Shown: positions 45,866 through 54,432 of the stretch, piece by piece
Layout: each line of letters opens with the position of its first letter
How positions within the stretch are numbered: the stretch's first letter is position 1
Source: Shinella lacus
GTDB taxonomy: Bacteria; Pseudomonadota; Alphaproteobacteria; Rhizobiales; Rhizobiaceae
Direction: 5' to 3'
Length of the DNA stretch: 64,000 nucleotides
Assembly: GCF_010994755.1 (NCBI RefSeq)
Contig: NZ_WHSB02000003.1
Location: 310,001 to 374,000, forward strand
Made by a program: the position numbers and the translations under genes
Notes under the pieces: model-generated
What the model saw: only the letters and a program-made list of their open reading frames with translations
Told to the model about the DNA's origin: nothing
Database searches by the model: none

Positions 45866-45903
45866 ATGCGCACTGCACAAAAAGTGGCTTCGTTCGTGCG
45901 CAT
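45866..45903. promoter_or_regulatory. Inverted repeat and possible NtrC region upstream of the nitrate operon
   Basis: ATGCGCAC (45866-45873) and GTGCGCAT (45896-45903) are exact inverted copies. Within, GCAC-N5-GTGG (45875-45887) is one base from the GCAC-N5-GTGC pattern of NtrC sites. It lies about 75-110 bases upstream of the sigma-54 promoter, the usual enhancer distance. It could alternatively be the 3' hairpin of nasS. Confidence 0.4.
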
Positions 45904-45976
45904 GCGCCAAGCATTGTCTTGCACCGTGGTTTCAAAAAATTCCCAATAACTTTTAGAATCAAGTGTTTGAAGAAAC

Positions 45977-45992
45977 TGGCACGCTGATTGCT
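45977..45992 (+). promoter_or_regulatory. Sigma-54 promoter of the narK-nirBD-nasC operon
   Basis: TGGCACG-CTGA-TTGCT matches the sigma-54 consensus, with GG (45978-45979) and GC (45990-45991) exactly ten bases apart. Transcription should start near 46003, giving a leader of about 165 nt that contains the ANTAR hairpins. It implies NtrC control by nitrogen limitation. Confidence 0.8.
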
Positions 45993-46024
45993 TTGTTTCT
46001 TGTGGGCCTTCGGGTCACGAAATC

Positions 46025-46060
46025 GGCGTCCAACGACGGGCGCCTCCAGCAAAGCCGCTG
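46025..46060 (+). ncRNA. Two-hairpin ANTAR antitermination motif (NasT target)
   Basis: Hairpin 1 pairs 46025-46031 with 46038-46044 and has the hexaloop AACGAC. Hairpin 2 pairs CAGC (46047-46050) with GCTG (46057-46060) and has the hexaloop AAAGCC. Both loops have A at position 1 and G at position 4, the invariant bases of ANTAR-recognised RNA. The right side of hairpin 2 is also the left arm of the terminator, so the two structures exclude each other. Confidence 0.8.
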
Positions 46061-46119
46061 ATCAGGATTGTGCGCACCCTTGAGGGTCGCGCGTGCCTGG
46101 CCAGCGGCTTTTTGTTTTT
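46051..46119 (+). terminator. Leader terminator controlled by NasT
   Basis: AAAGCCGCTG (46051-46060) pairs perfectly with CAGCGGCTTT (46102-46111). The interior adds CAGG/CCTG and a GCGC-ACCC stem with a TTGA loop. TTTTTGTTTTT follows to 46119. It ends 47 bases before the narK start. Confidence 0.85.
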
Positions 46120-46166
46120 CAACCCCATGATGGATCGGCACGACCTTGTCGGGCCTCGGAGAAGCC

Positions 46167-47393
46167 ATGTCTGAGAACAAGCAGCCCCTATCCCCGCGCG
46201 AACCGGCAATCGCGCTCTGGATGTCCACTTTCGCCTTCACCATCTGTTTCGCCGTCTGGACGATCTTCGCGATCATCGGCATCCGTATCAAGGATGATCT
46301 CGGCCTCTCCGAAGCCCAGTTCGGCCTGCTCGTCGGCACGCCCATCCTCACCGGCTCGCTGGTGCGCATCCTGCTCGGCGTCTGGACGCCGCGCTACGGC
46401 GGCCGCCTCGTCTATACGCTGACCATGCTGGCGGCGGCACTTTCGACGCTGCTGCTCTCCCATGCCACGACCTTTCCGCAGATGCTGCTCGCCGGCCTCG
46501 GCGTGGGGCTGGCCGGCGGGTCCTTTGCCGTCGGTGTCGCCTATGTCTCGCCCTTCTTTCCGGCGGAAAAGCAGGGCACGGTGCTCGGCATCTTCGGCGC
46601 CGGCAATGTCGGCGCTGCGCTGACGAAATTCCTCGCGCCCCTCGTGCTCGTCGCCGCCGGCTGGCAGATGGTGGCGGAACTCTGGGCCGCGGCACTCATC
46701 CTCACGGCCTGCCTCTTCTGGTTCACCACCAGCGACGACCCGGCCTTCCGCAACAGCCGCGACGGCAAGGCGCCGAAGCGCAGCCTCGCGCAGGAATTCG
46801 CGCCGCTGAAGAATGCCCGCGTCTGGCGCTTCTCGCTCTACTATTTCTTCGCTTTCGGCGGCTTCGTCGCCCTGTCGCTCTGGCTGCCGCGTTATCTGGT
46901 CGGCGTGTACGGCTTCGATATCGCCACCGCCGGCATGATCGCCGCCGCCTATTCCATTCCCGGCAGCATTTTCCGCGCCTTCGGCGGCGTGCTTTCGGAC
47001 CGCAAGGGCGCGCGCAGCGTCATGTACTGGATGTTCGGTGTTTCGGCCGTCGCCACGCTCATCCTGTCGCTCCCGACCGGTGTCACGCCCATCATTTTCA
47101 TCGCCGTCGTCTTCGTGCTCGGCTTCGTCATGAGCCTCGGCAAGGCGGCCGTCTACAAGCACATCCCGGCCTACTACCCCGATAGCGTCGGCGCGGTCGG
47201 CGGTGTCGTCGGCATGGTCGGCGGGCTCGGCGGCTTCGTGCTGCCCATCGCCTTCGGCCTGCTCAAGGATGCGACGGGCCTCTGGTCGAGCTGTTTCCTG
47301 CTGCTTTTCGCCGTTGTCGCCGTCTCGCTTCTCTGGATGCACCTCTCCATCCGCCAGATGGAGCGCCCCTCCGTCTCCGCCGTCGCCGCGTAA
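46167..47393 (+). CDS. narK: NarK/NasA-family nitrate/nitrite transporter (MFS)
   Basis: The 408-residue protein has 12 hydrophobic helices and the nitrate-porter signatures GAGNVGAALTKFLAPLVL and GGVVGMVGGLGGFVLP, with the substrate Arg in the helix 2 region (RILLGVWTPRYGGR). It imports nitrate, and perhaps exports nitrite, across the inner membrane. It is the first gene behind the sigma-54 promoter and ANTAR leader. ATG 46167 has GGAG upstream. NirB follows after 15 bases. Confidence 0.9.
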   Translation: MSENKQPLSPREPAIALWMSTFAFTICFAVWTIFAIIGIRIKDDLGLSEAQFGLLVGTPILTGSLVRILLGVWTPRYGGRLVYTLTMLAAALSTLLLSHATTFPQMLLAGLGVGLAGGSFAVGVAYVSPFFPAEKQGTVLGIFGAGNVGAALTKFLAPLVLVAAGWQMVAELWAAALILTACLFWFTTSDDPAFRNSRDGKAPKRSLAQEFAPLKNARVWRFSLYYFFAFGGFVALSLWLPRYLVGVYGFDIATAGMIAAAYSIPGSIFRAFGGVLSDRKGARSVMYWMFGVSAVATLILSLPTGVTPIIFIAVVFVLGFVMSLGKAAVYKHIPAYYPDSVGAVGGVVGMVGGLGGFVLPIAFGLLKDATGLWSSCFLLLFAVVAVSLLWMHLSIRQMERPSVSAVAA

Positions 47394-47408
47394 TTGCAAG
47401 GAAACACC

Positions 47409-49859
47409 ATGACTGAGAAACTCGTCATCATCGGCAACGGCATGGCCCCGGGCCGCATGCTGGAGCACCTGCTGGAAAAGGCGCCCGGCCAGTACGAGGT
47501 CACCATTTTCAACGCCGAGCCGCGGGTGAACTACGACCGCATCATGCTCTCGCCGGTGCTCTCCGGCGAGAAGGATTACGAGCAGATCATCATCCATGGC
47601 GACGGCTGGTACATCAAGCACGGCATCACGCTCTACAAGGGCCACCGCATCATCGCCATCGACCGCGATGCCAGGACGGTCACCTCCGATCACGGCGTCA
47701 CCGAGAGCTACGACAAGCTGGTGATCGCCACCGGCTCCGTGCCCTTCATCATCCCCGTGCCGGGCAACAACCTGCCCGGCGTCATCACCTATCGCGACCT
47801 CGACGACGTGCAGGCCATGCTGCTCGCCGCCCAGTCGCGCGAAAAGGCCATTGTCATCGGTGGCGGCCTGCTCGGCCTCGAAGCCGCCGCCGGCCTTGCC
47901 GGCCGCGGCATGGATGTTACCGTGCTGCATGTCATGCCCACCCTGATGGACCGCCAGCTCGACCCCGCCGCCGGCTACCTCCTGCAGAAGGAGCTGGAAG
48001 GCCGCGGCATCAAGATCCTCTGCAAGGCGAACACCAAGGCCATCGTTGGAAACGGCAGAGTCGAGGGCATCGAGCTGGACGATGGCCGCATCATCCCCGC
48101 GACGCTCGTCGTGATGGCCGTCGGCATCCGCCCGAGCGTGGGGCTCGCTAAGGAGGCGGGCCTCGCCGTCAATCGCGGCATCGTCGTCGATCACGGCATG
48201 CAGACTTCGGACGGCAGCATTCTGGCGCTCGGTGAATGCGCGGAAGTGGGCGGCATGGTTTACGGCCTCGTCGCCCCGCTTTATGAGATGGCCCGCGTTG
48301 CCGCCTCGCATCTTGCCGGCGAGCGTTCCGCCGCCTTCGTCCACTCCGATACGCCAACGAAACTGAAGGTCACCGGCATCGAGCTCTTCTCGCTCGGCGA
48401 TTTCGCCGATGGCGACGACCGGGAGGAGATCGTGCTGCGCGACGCGTCGGCGGGCGTCTACAAGCGGCTGGTGCTGAAGGACAACCGCATCATCGGCACT
48501 GTGCTCTATGGCGAGACGGCGGATGGCGCCTGGTTCAACGACCTCAAGAAGAAGGCGACCGACATCTCCCAGATGCGCGAGACCCTGATCTTCGGCCAGG
48601 CCTACCAGGGGGGCGCTCCGCTGGACCCTATGGCGGCCGTTGCAGCCTTGCCGGATGATGCGGAAATCTGCGGCTGCAACGGCGTCTGCAAGGGCCGGAT
48701 CGTCTCGACCATTACCGACAAGGGCCTGACCTCGCTGGACGACGTGCGCGCCCACACCAAGGCGTCTGCCTCCTGCGGCTCCTGCACCGGCCTCGTCGAG
48801 CAGTTGATGACGCTGACGCTCGGCGACAGCTACAACCCGGCCGCCGTGCAGCCGATGTGCGGCTGCACCGATCTCGGCCATGACGACGTGCGCCGCCTGA
48901 TCAAAGCAAAGGGGTTGAAGACCATTCCGGCCGTCATGCAGGAACTGGAATGGAAGACCTCCTGCGGCTGCGCCAAGTGCCGCCCGGCGCTCAACTACTA
49001 CCTCGTTTGCGACTGGCCGGACGAATATGCCGACGACTACCAGTCGCGTTTCATCAACGAGCGCGTGCACGCCAATATCCAGAAGGACGGCACCTATTCC
49101 GTCGTGCCGCGCATGTGGGGCGGCGTCACCAATGCCGGGGAATTGCGAGCCATTGCCGATGTCGTCGACAAGTTCGAAATCCCGCTGGTGAAGGTGACGG
49201 GCGGCCAGCGCATCGACCTGCTCGGCATCGAGAAGGAGGACCTGCCCGCCGTCTGGGCCGATCTCGGCAAGGCGGGCTTCATCTCGGGGCAAGCCTACGC
49301 GAAAGGGTTGCGCACCGTAAAAACCTGCGTCGGCTCCGACTGGTGCCGCTTCGGCACGCAGGATTCCACCGGGCTCGGCATCCGCATCGAAAAGTTCATG
49401 TGGGGCTCGTGGACGCCCGCCAAGCTGAAGCTCGCCGTCTCCGGCTGTCCGCGCAACTGCGCCGAGGCGACCTGCAAGGATATCGGCGTGATCTGCGTCG
49501 ACTCGGGCTTCGAGATCCATTTCGCCGGTGCGGCGGGTCTCGACATCAAGGGCACCGAGGTGCTCGGCCTCGTCAAGACCGAGGACGAGGCGCTGGAGCA
49601 TATCGTGGCGCTGACGCAGATGTACCGCGAGCAGGCGCGCTATCTGGAGCGCATCTACAAATGGGCCAAGCGCATCGGCCTTGAGGAAATCCGCCGCCAG
49701 ATCATGGGGGATGAGGCGAAGCGCAAGGCCTTCTACGGCCGCTTCGTCTTCAGCCAGAAGTTCGCCCAGGTCGACCCGTGGTCGGAGCGCGTCTCCGGCA
49801 AGGACAAACACGAATTCCGGCCGATGGCGACGATCGGCTACACGCAGGCCGCGGAGTGA
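47409..49859 (+). CDS. nirB: Assimilatory NADH-nitrite reductase, large subunit
   Basis: The 816-residue cytosolic enzyme reduces nitrite to ammonium. The N-terminal 400 residues are a pyridine nucleotide-disulfide oxidoreductase (VIIGNGMAPGRML, then VIGGGLLGLEAAAGLAGRG). BFD-like [2Fe-2S] segments follow at about residues 420-460 (CGCNGVCKG, then CGSCTG) and again near 485-530. The sulfite/nitrite reductase half carries the siroheme-4Fe4S cysteines, CVGSDWCRF near 639 and GCPRNCAEATC near 679. Length is slightly under enteric NirB. It is followed by nirD after 4 bases. Confidence 0.93.
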   Translation: MTEKLVIIGNGMAPGRMLEHLLEKAPGQYEVTIFNAEPRVNYDRIMLSPVLSGEKDYEQIIIHGDGWYIKHGITLYKGHRIIAIDRDARTVTSDHGVTESYDKLVIATGSVPFIIPVPGNNLPGVITYRDLDDVQAMLLAAQSREKAIVIGGGLLGLEAAAGLAGRGMDVTVLHVMPTLMDRQLDPAAGYLLQKELEGRGIKILCKANTKAIVGNGRVEGIELDDGRIIPATLVVMAVGIRPSVGLAKEAGLAVNRGIVVDHGMQTSDGSILALGECAEVGGMVYGLVAPLYEMARVAASHLAGERSAAFVHSDTPTKLKVTGIELFSLGDFADGDDREEIVLRDASAGVYKRLVLKDNRIIGTVLYGETADGAWFNDLKKKATDISQMRETLIFGQAYQGGAPLDPMAAVAALPDDAEICGCNGVCKGRIVSTITDKGLTSLDDVRAHTKASASCGSCTGLVEQLMTLTLGDSYNPAAVQPMCGCTDLGHDDVRRLIKAKGLKTIPAVMQELEWKTSCGCAKCRPALNYYLVCDWPDEYADDYQSRFINERVHANIQKDGTYSVVPRMWGGVTNAGELRAIADVVDKFEIPLVKVTGGQRIDLLGIEKEDLPAVWADLGKAGFISGQAYAKGLRTVKTCVGSDWCRFGTQDSTGLGIRIEKFMWGSWTPAKLKLAVSGCPRNCAEATCKDIGVICVDSGFEIHFAGAAGLDIKGTEVLGLVKTEDEALEHIVALTQMYREQARYLERIYKWAKRIGLEEIRRQIMGDEAKRKAFYGRFVFSQKFAQVDPWSERVSGKDKHEFRPMATIGYTQAAE

Positions 49860-49863
49860 GCAA

Positions 49864-50199
49864 ATGGACATGAACTGGATCGCCATTGGCAACATCGCCG
49901 ATATCCCGCTGCGCGGCGCGCGTTGCGTGAAGACGCCGCAGGGCAAGATCGCCGTCTTCCGCACGGCCGAAAACGAGGTCTTCGCCATCGAGGATCATTG
50001 CCCGCACAAGGGCGGGCCGCTGTCGCAGGGCATCGTGCATGCCAAGGCCGTGACCTGCCCGCTGCACAACTGGGTGATCTCGCTCGAAACCGGCAAGGCG
50101 CTCGGGGCCGACCTGGGGGCGGTGAAGACCGTGCCGCTGCGCAACGAGGACGGCGCTCTCTTCATCGCGCTCGAAAGCCTGATGATGGCGGCGGAATGA
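49864..50199 (+). CDS. nirD: Nitrite reductase, small subunit
   Basis: The 111-residue Rieske-fold protein keeps both metal-binding pairs, CPHKGG and CPLHNW, so a [2Fe-2S] cluster is likely; in some NirD these ligands are missing. It associates with NirB. Its stop overlaps the nasC start as ATGA. Confidence 0.9.
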   Translation: MDMNWIAIGNIADIPLRGARCVKTPQGKIAVFRTAENEVFAIEDHCPHKGGPLSQGIVHAKAVTCPLHNWVISLETGKALGADLGAVKTVPLRNEDGALFIALESLMMAAE

Positions 50200-52856
50200 T
50201 GGAAAACGAGGTAAAGACAACCTGCCCCTATTGCGGCGTCGGCTGCGGCGTCATCGCCAAGGTGGGCGACGACGGCACGGTCTCCGTCAAGGGCGATCCG
50301 GACCACCCGTCGAATTACGGGCGGCTCTGCTCGAAGGGATCGGCGCTCGGCGAGACGGTCGATCTCGACGGACGCCTCCTCCATCCGGAAATCCGCGGAA
50401 CGCGGGCGGCGTGGGACGAAGCGCTCGACCTCGTCGCCCGGACGTTTTCCGCGGCCATCGCCGAACACGGCCCGGACTCCGTCGCCTTCTATGTCTCCGG
50501 ACAGCTCCTGACCGAGGATTATTACGTTGCCAACAAGCTGATGAAGGGGTTCATCGGCTCGGCCAATATCGACACCAATTCGCGCCTCTGCATGTCGTCC
50601 TCCGTCGCCGGCCATCGCCGCGCCTTCGGGGCCGATACGGTGCCGGGGACCTACGAGGATCTGGAACTGGCGGATCTGGTCATCCTTACGGGCTCAAACC
50701 TCGCCTGGTGCCATCCGGTCCTCTACCAGCGGCTGGCCGCCGCCAAGGCGAAGCGGCCGGGCATGAAGATCGTCGTCATCGATCCGCGCCGCACGATGAC
50801 GGCCGATCTTGCCGACCTGCATCTGGCGATCCGCCCGGACACCGATGTCGCGCTGTTCGTCGGTCTCTTCTCCCATCTCGTCCTGAACAATGCGATCGAC
50901 CAGAACTATGTCGCGGCGCATACGAGCGGCTTTGCGGAAGCCTTCGTTGCCTCTTCTTCCGTCTCCTTCGCCGACGTGCTGGAGCAGACCGGCCTGCCGG
51001 CCATGCAGCTGCGCGAATTCTACCGGCTTTTCACCACGACCGAGAAGGTCGTGACCTGCTACAGCCAGGGGGTCAACCAGTCGTCCTCGGGCACCGACAA
51101 GGTCAACGTCATCCTCAACTGCCACCTTGCGACCGGTCGCATCGGCCGGCCGGGCATGGGGCCGTTCTCGCTGACCGGCCAGCCGAACGCCATGGGTGGC
51201 CGCGAGGTCGGCGGGCTTGCCAATATGCTGGCCGCCCATATGGCGATCGAGAGCGCGGAGGACCGCGACCGCGTGCAGCGCTTCTGGCAATCGCCGCGCA
51301 TTGCCGAAAGGCCGGGGCTGAAGGCCGTCGATCTCTTCCAGGCGGTCGCGGATGGCCGCATCAAGGCGCTGTGGATCATGGCGACCAACCCCGTCGTCTC
51401 CATGCCGGATGCCGATGCCGTCGCGGCGGCGATCAAGGCCTGTCCCTTCGTGGTCGTTTCCGATATCCTGAAGACGACGGACACCGCCCGACACGCCCAC
51501 ATCCTGCTGCCCTCGCTCGGCTGGGGCGAGAAGAGCGGCACGGTCACCAACTCCGAGCGCCGCATTTCAAGGCAGCGCAGTTTTCTCGACGCGCCGGGCG
51601 AGGCCCGCGCCGACTGGTGGCAGCTTGCCGAAGTCGGCCGCCGCATGGGCTTCGCCGCCGCCTTCGATTATGAAGCGCCCGCTGAGGTTTTCGAGGAGCA
51701 CGCGGCACTTTCCGCCTTCGAGAACGAGGGCGGTCGCGATTTCGACATCGGTGCCTATGCCGGGCTCACCCGGCAGACCTACGATACGCTCGCCCCGTTC
51801 CAATGGCCGCAGCCGGCGGAGGGCGGCAAGGCCGAAACCCGTTTTTTCGCCGACGGTGGCTTCTACCACGCGGACGGCAAGGCGCGGTTCGTCGCGGTCG
51901 AGCCGACCCTGTCGGACCGCACCAGCACGGCCTATCCGTTCACCCTCAACACGGGCCGCATTCGCGACCAGTGGCATACGATGACCCGCACGGGGAAAAG
52001 CGCGCGGCTGTCCTCGCATATCGCCGAGCCCTTCGCGGAGCTGCATCCGCGTGATGCGATGGAGATCGGGGTCGGCAATGCCGGCCTCGTCGAAATCGAA
52101 AGCCCGCAGGGCAAGGCGGTCGTGCGCGCCCTTATCACCGATCGCCAGGCGCGCGGCAGCCTCTTCGTGCCGATGCACTGGAACGATCAATTCGCGGCGG
52201 CGGGCCGTATCGATGCCGTCGTGCCGCCCGTGACCGACAGGATCTCCGGCCAGCCCGCCTCGAAAAACGTCGCCGTCGCGGCCCGCAAATTCAAGGCGGC
52301 GCACTACGGCTTCGTAGTGTCGCAGGCAAAGCCTGACGATCTCGATGCGGCCTATTGGGCGCTGGCGAAAGCGGAAGGCGGGTGGCGGCTCGAACTGGCG
52401 TTCGACCAGCCTGTCGAGGACTGGTGCGAATGGTGCCGTAAAACCCTGTCCATTCCCGACGGCATTGAGCCGCTCGGTTATACCGATCGCCCGTCCGGCG
52501 AGATCCGGCTCGCCTTCTTCGATGGCCCGCGCCTGCTCGCGGCCTTTTTCCTGGCGCGCGAGCCGGTCGCCGTCGCGCGCAGCTGGGCGGTCGCGCAGCT
52601 CGGTGCCGAACACGCCAACCTGCGCAAGCGCTTCGCCCTCGTCGCTGGACGCCCGGGCGCCGACAAGCCGGACCCCGGCGCAACGGTCTGCGCCTGCTTC
52701 GGCGTCGGCGTCAACCAGATCGTCGCCGCCGTGCGCGGCGGCTGCCGCAGCGTCGACGCGGTGGGCAAGGCGCTCAACGCGGGAACCAATTGCGGGTCCT
52801 GCCGCGGCGAAATTCAAAACATCGTCGATGGATGCCTCGCCGCCGCGGCGGAATGA
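50196..52856 (+). CDS. nasC: Assimilatory nitrate reductase catalytic subunit
   Basis: The 886-residue molybdopterin oxidoreductase has an N-terminal 4Fe-4S site (Cys10, Cys13, Cys17, Cys45). The bis-MGD domain follows (SRLCMSSSVAGHRRAFGADT contains the likely Mo-ligand Cys). The molydopterin-binding domain near residues 575-690 starts at FTLNTGRIRDQWHTMTRTGK. A C-terminal BFD-like [2Fe-2S] domain (CACFGVGVNQI, then CGSCRGE) begins near residue 832, as in NasA/NasC of other proteobacteria. No Tat signal is present, so it is cytoplasmic and assimilatory. ATG codons at 50196 and 50199 are both possible. It completes nitrate to ammonium with NirBD. Confidence 0.93.
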   Translation: MMENEVKTTCPYCGVGCGVIAKVGDDGTVSVKGDPDHPSNYGRLCSKGSALGETVDLDGRLLHPEIRGTRAAWDEALDLVARTFSAAIAEHGPDSVAFYVSGQLLTEDYYVANKLMKGFIGSANIDTNSRLCMSSSVAGHRRAFGADTVPGTYEDLELADLVILTGSNLAWCHPVLYQRLAAAKAKRPGMKIVVIDPRRTMTADLADLHLAIRPDTDVALFVGLFSHLVLNNAIDQNYVAAHTSGFAEAFVASSSVSFADVLEQTGLPAMQLREFYRLFTTTEKVVTCYSQGVNQSSSGTDKVNVILNCHLATGRIGRPGMGPFSLTGQPNAMGGREVGGLANMLAAHMAIESAEDRDRVQRFWQSPRIAERPGLKAVDLFQAVADGRIKALWIMATNPVVSMPDADAVAAAIKACPFVVVSDILKTTDTARHAHILLPSLGWGEKSGTVTNSERRISRQRSFLDAPGEARADWWQLAEVGRRMGFAAAFDYEAPAEVFEEHAALSAFENEGGRDFDIGAYAGLTRQTYDTLAPFQWPQPAEGGKAETRFFADGGFYHADGKARFVAVEPTLSDRTSTAYPFTLNTGRIRDQWHTMTRTGKSARLSSHIAEPFAELHPRDAMEIGVGNAGLVEIESPQGKAVVRALITDRQARGSLFVPMHWNDQFAAAGRIDAVVPPVTDRISGQPASKNVAVAARKFKAAHYGFVVSQAKPDDLDAAYWALAKAEGGWRLELAFDQPVEDWCEWCRKTLSIPDGIEPLGYTDRPSGEIRLAFFDGPRLLAAFFLAREPVAVARSWAVAQLGAEHANLRKRFALVAGRPGADKPDPGATVCACFGVGVNQIVAAVRGGCRSVDAVGKALNAGTNCGSCRGEIQNIVDGCLAAAAE

Positions 52857-52869
52857 AGGGGGAGGTGCT

Positions 52870-53208
52870 TCAGCCGAACTCCACCGTCACGAAGACCAGT
52901 TCCGTGGTGCCGGTGTTGGTGAGGTCGTACACGAAGGCTGTGTCGGACGTCAGGTCCGGAAAGTGACGCGTGTCGCCGGCGGCATAGGTCACGTCGACGA
53001 CGCGGCCGTCGCCATAGCGGGAGCGCGCCGTGCCATCGCCCAGCACCGTCCAGAAATACGGCCTGTCATGCCGGTGCGGCGCCAGGCTTTCGCCCGGCTG
53101 GAGCCGCAGGTGCCAGATGCGCATGCCGGGCTGATCGAGCACCAGCACGGTGCCGATCCTGTCGTTTGCCCGCGCCGTCGCGCGTTCCGTTTCCGAGAGC
53201 GGCGTCAT
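52870..53208 (-). CDS. Cupin-domain protein
   Basis: The 112-residue single-domain cupin shows the first cupin motif around LQPGESLAPHRHDRPYF and a second around GDTRHFPDLTSDT. It could bind a metal through the His residues. The function is unknown; small cupins often act as isomerases, dioxygenases or ligand sensors. It overlaps the OYE gene by four bases (ATGA) and probably shares its LysR-controlled transcript. Confidence 0.78.
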   Translation of the reverse strand: MTPLSETERATARANDRIGTVLVLDQPGMRIWHLRLQPGESLAPHRHDRPYFWTVLGDGTARSRYGDGRVVDVTYAAGDTRHFPDLTSDTAFVYDLTNTGTTELVFVTVEFG

Positions 53209-54308
53209 GCGGCGCTGCTCCAGGCCGGGTAGGTGGCGTAGCCTTCATTGTCGCCGCCGAACAGCGTCGTCGCGTCGAAGGTGGCGAGCGGCAGGTTTTC
53301 GCGGTAGCGGCGCGGCAGGTCGGGATTGGCGATGAAGGGGCGTCCGAAGGCGGCGACATCCGCCAGTCCCTCCGAAAGGATCGCCTCCGCCCGCTGCGAG
53401 TCGTATTTGCCGGCGACGATGATCTTGCCGGAAAAGGCCGCCCGCAGATCGCGGCGGAAGGAGGCGGGCGTGACGGGCGCATCGTCCCAGTCGGCCTCGG
53501 CGAGGTGGATATAGGCGAGCCCGAGACGGTCGAGTTCGCGCGCCGCCTTCAGCGTCGTCGGCACGATCTCGTCGTCGACCATGCCGCGCTGGGTGATGAA
53601 CGGCGACAGGCGGATGCCGGTGCGCGCAGCACCCGCCTCGGCCGCGACGGCTTCCGCCACTTCGACGAGAAAGCGGATGCGGTTCTCCTGGCTGCCGCCA
53701 TAGTCGTCCGTGCGCTGGTTTGCCGAGCGGCGCAGGAACTGGTCGACCAGATAGCCGTTCGCGCCATGAATTTCGACCCCGTCGAAACCGGCCTTCATCG
53801 CATTGGCCGCCGCCCTGGCGAAAGCGCCGACGACCGCGCTGATTTCCTCCGTCGTCAGCGCCCGCGGCACCGGGCAATCGGCAAGGCCGCCTTCGCCTGT
53901 CGCGGGATCAACGATCCAGACTTTTGCCTCGGGCGAAATGGCGGACGGGGCGACCGGCAGGCCATCGGCATGGAAGCTCGCATGGCTCATGCGGCCGACA
54001 TGCCAGAGCTGCAGCACCATGCGCCCGCCGGCCGCGTGCACCGCATCGGTCACCGCGCGCCAGCCCGCAACCTGTGCGTCGGAATGAATGCCGGGCGTGA
54101 AGGAATATCCTTGTCCTTGCGGCGAAATCTGCGTCGCCTCGGTGATGATGAGCGCGGCGGAGGCGCGCTGGGCGTAGTAGCGCGCCATCATCTCGTTCGG
54201 CACATTGCCGGGCTGCGTGCTGCGCGCGCGGGTCATCGGCGCCATGGCGATGCGGTGCGGCAGGTCGATGGCGCCGAGCGAGACGGGCTGGAAAAGCGAA
54301 GCGGTCAT
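53205..54308 (-). CDS. Old Yellow Enzyme family alkene reductase (NemA-like)
   Basis: The 367-residue FMN-dependent TIM-barrel enzyme shows PMTRARSTQPGNVPNEMMAR, LQLWHVGRMSH, the substrate-binding His/Asn of GVEIHGANGYLVDQFLRR, NQRTDDYGG, and FGRPFIANPDLP. These enzymes reduce activated alkenes, nitro esters and N-ethylmaleimide with NADPH. It is divergent from the LysR gene and preceded by a two-part operator candidate shared with the MDR gene at 56669. Confidence 0.9.
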   Translation of the reverse strand: MTASLFQPVSLGAIDLPHRIAMAPMTRARSTQPGNVPNEMMARYYAQRASAALIITEATQISPQGQGYSFTPGIHSDAQVAGWRAVTDAVHAAGGRMVLQLWHVGRMSHASFHADGLPVAPSAISPEAKVWIVDPATGEGGLADCPVPRALTTEEISAVVGAFARAAANAMKAGFDGVEIHGANGYLVDQFLRRSANQRTDDYGGSQENRIRFLVEVAEAVAAEAGAARTGIRLSPFITQRGMVDDEIVPTTLKAARELDRLGLAYIHLAEADWDDAPVTPASFRRDLRAAFSGKIIVAGKYDSQRAEAILSEGLADVAAFGRPFIANPDLPRRYRENLPLATFDATTLFGGDNEGYATYPAWSSAA

Positions 54309-54384
54309 GGTCGTCCTCGATGTTTAGGCAGCGGATAAGCCCGGCCGCCATGGTTAGAGGTGGACAGTACTGCTTGCGGAAACT

Positions 54385-54419
54385 CCCGATAATTGCTTTG
54401 ATCCGGAAATCATAATTCG
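54385..54419. promoter_or_regulatory. LysR-type operator between OYE and lysR
   Basis: CCCGATAATT (54385-54394) and ATAATTCG (54412-54419) flank the internal palindrome TGAT-N6-ATCA (54399-54412). The same two blocks with the same spacing occur at 56733-56767. The site lies 14 bases before lysR and 77 before OYE. Confidence 0.6.
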
Positions 54420-54432
54420 GAAAAGCCGATCA

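Noticed and set aside
46188-49988. A 1266-codon open frame on the minus strand opposite narK-nirB
   Set aside because: Frame is an antisense shadow caused by high GC codon bias; composition is Arg/Glu/His-rich and no domain is recognisable, while the plus strand encodes clear NarK and NirB.
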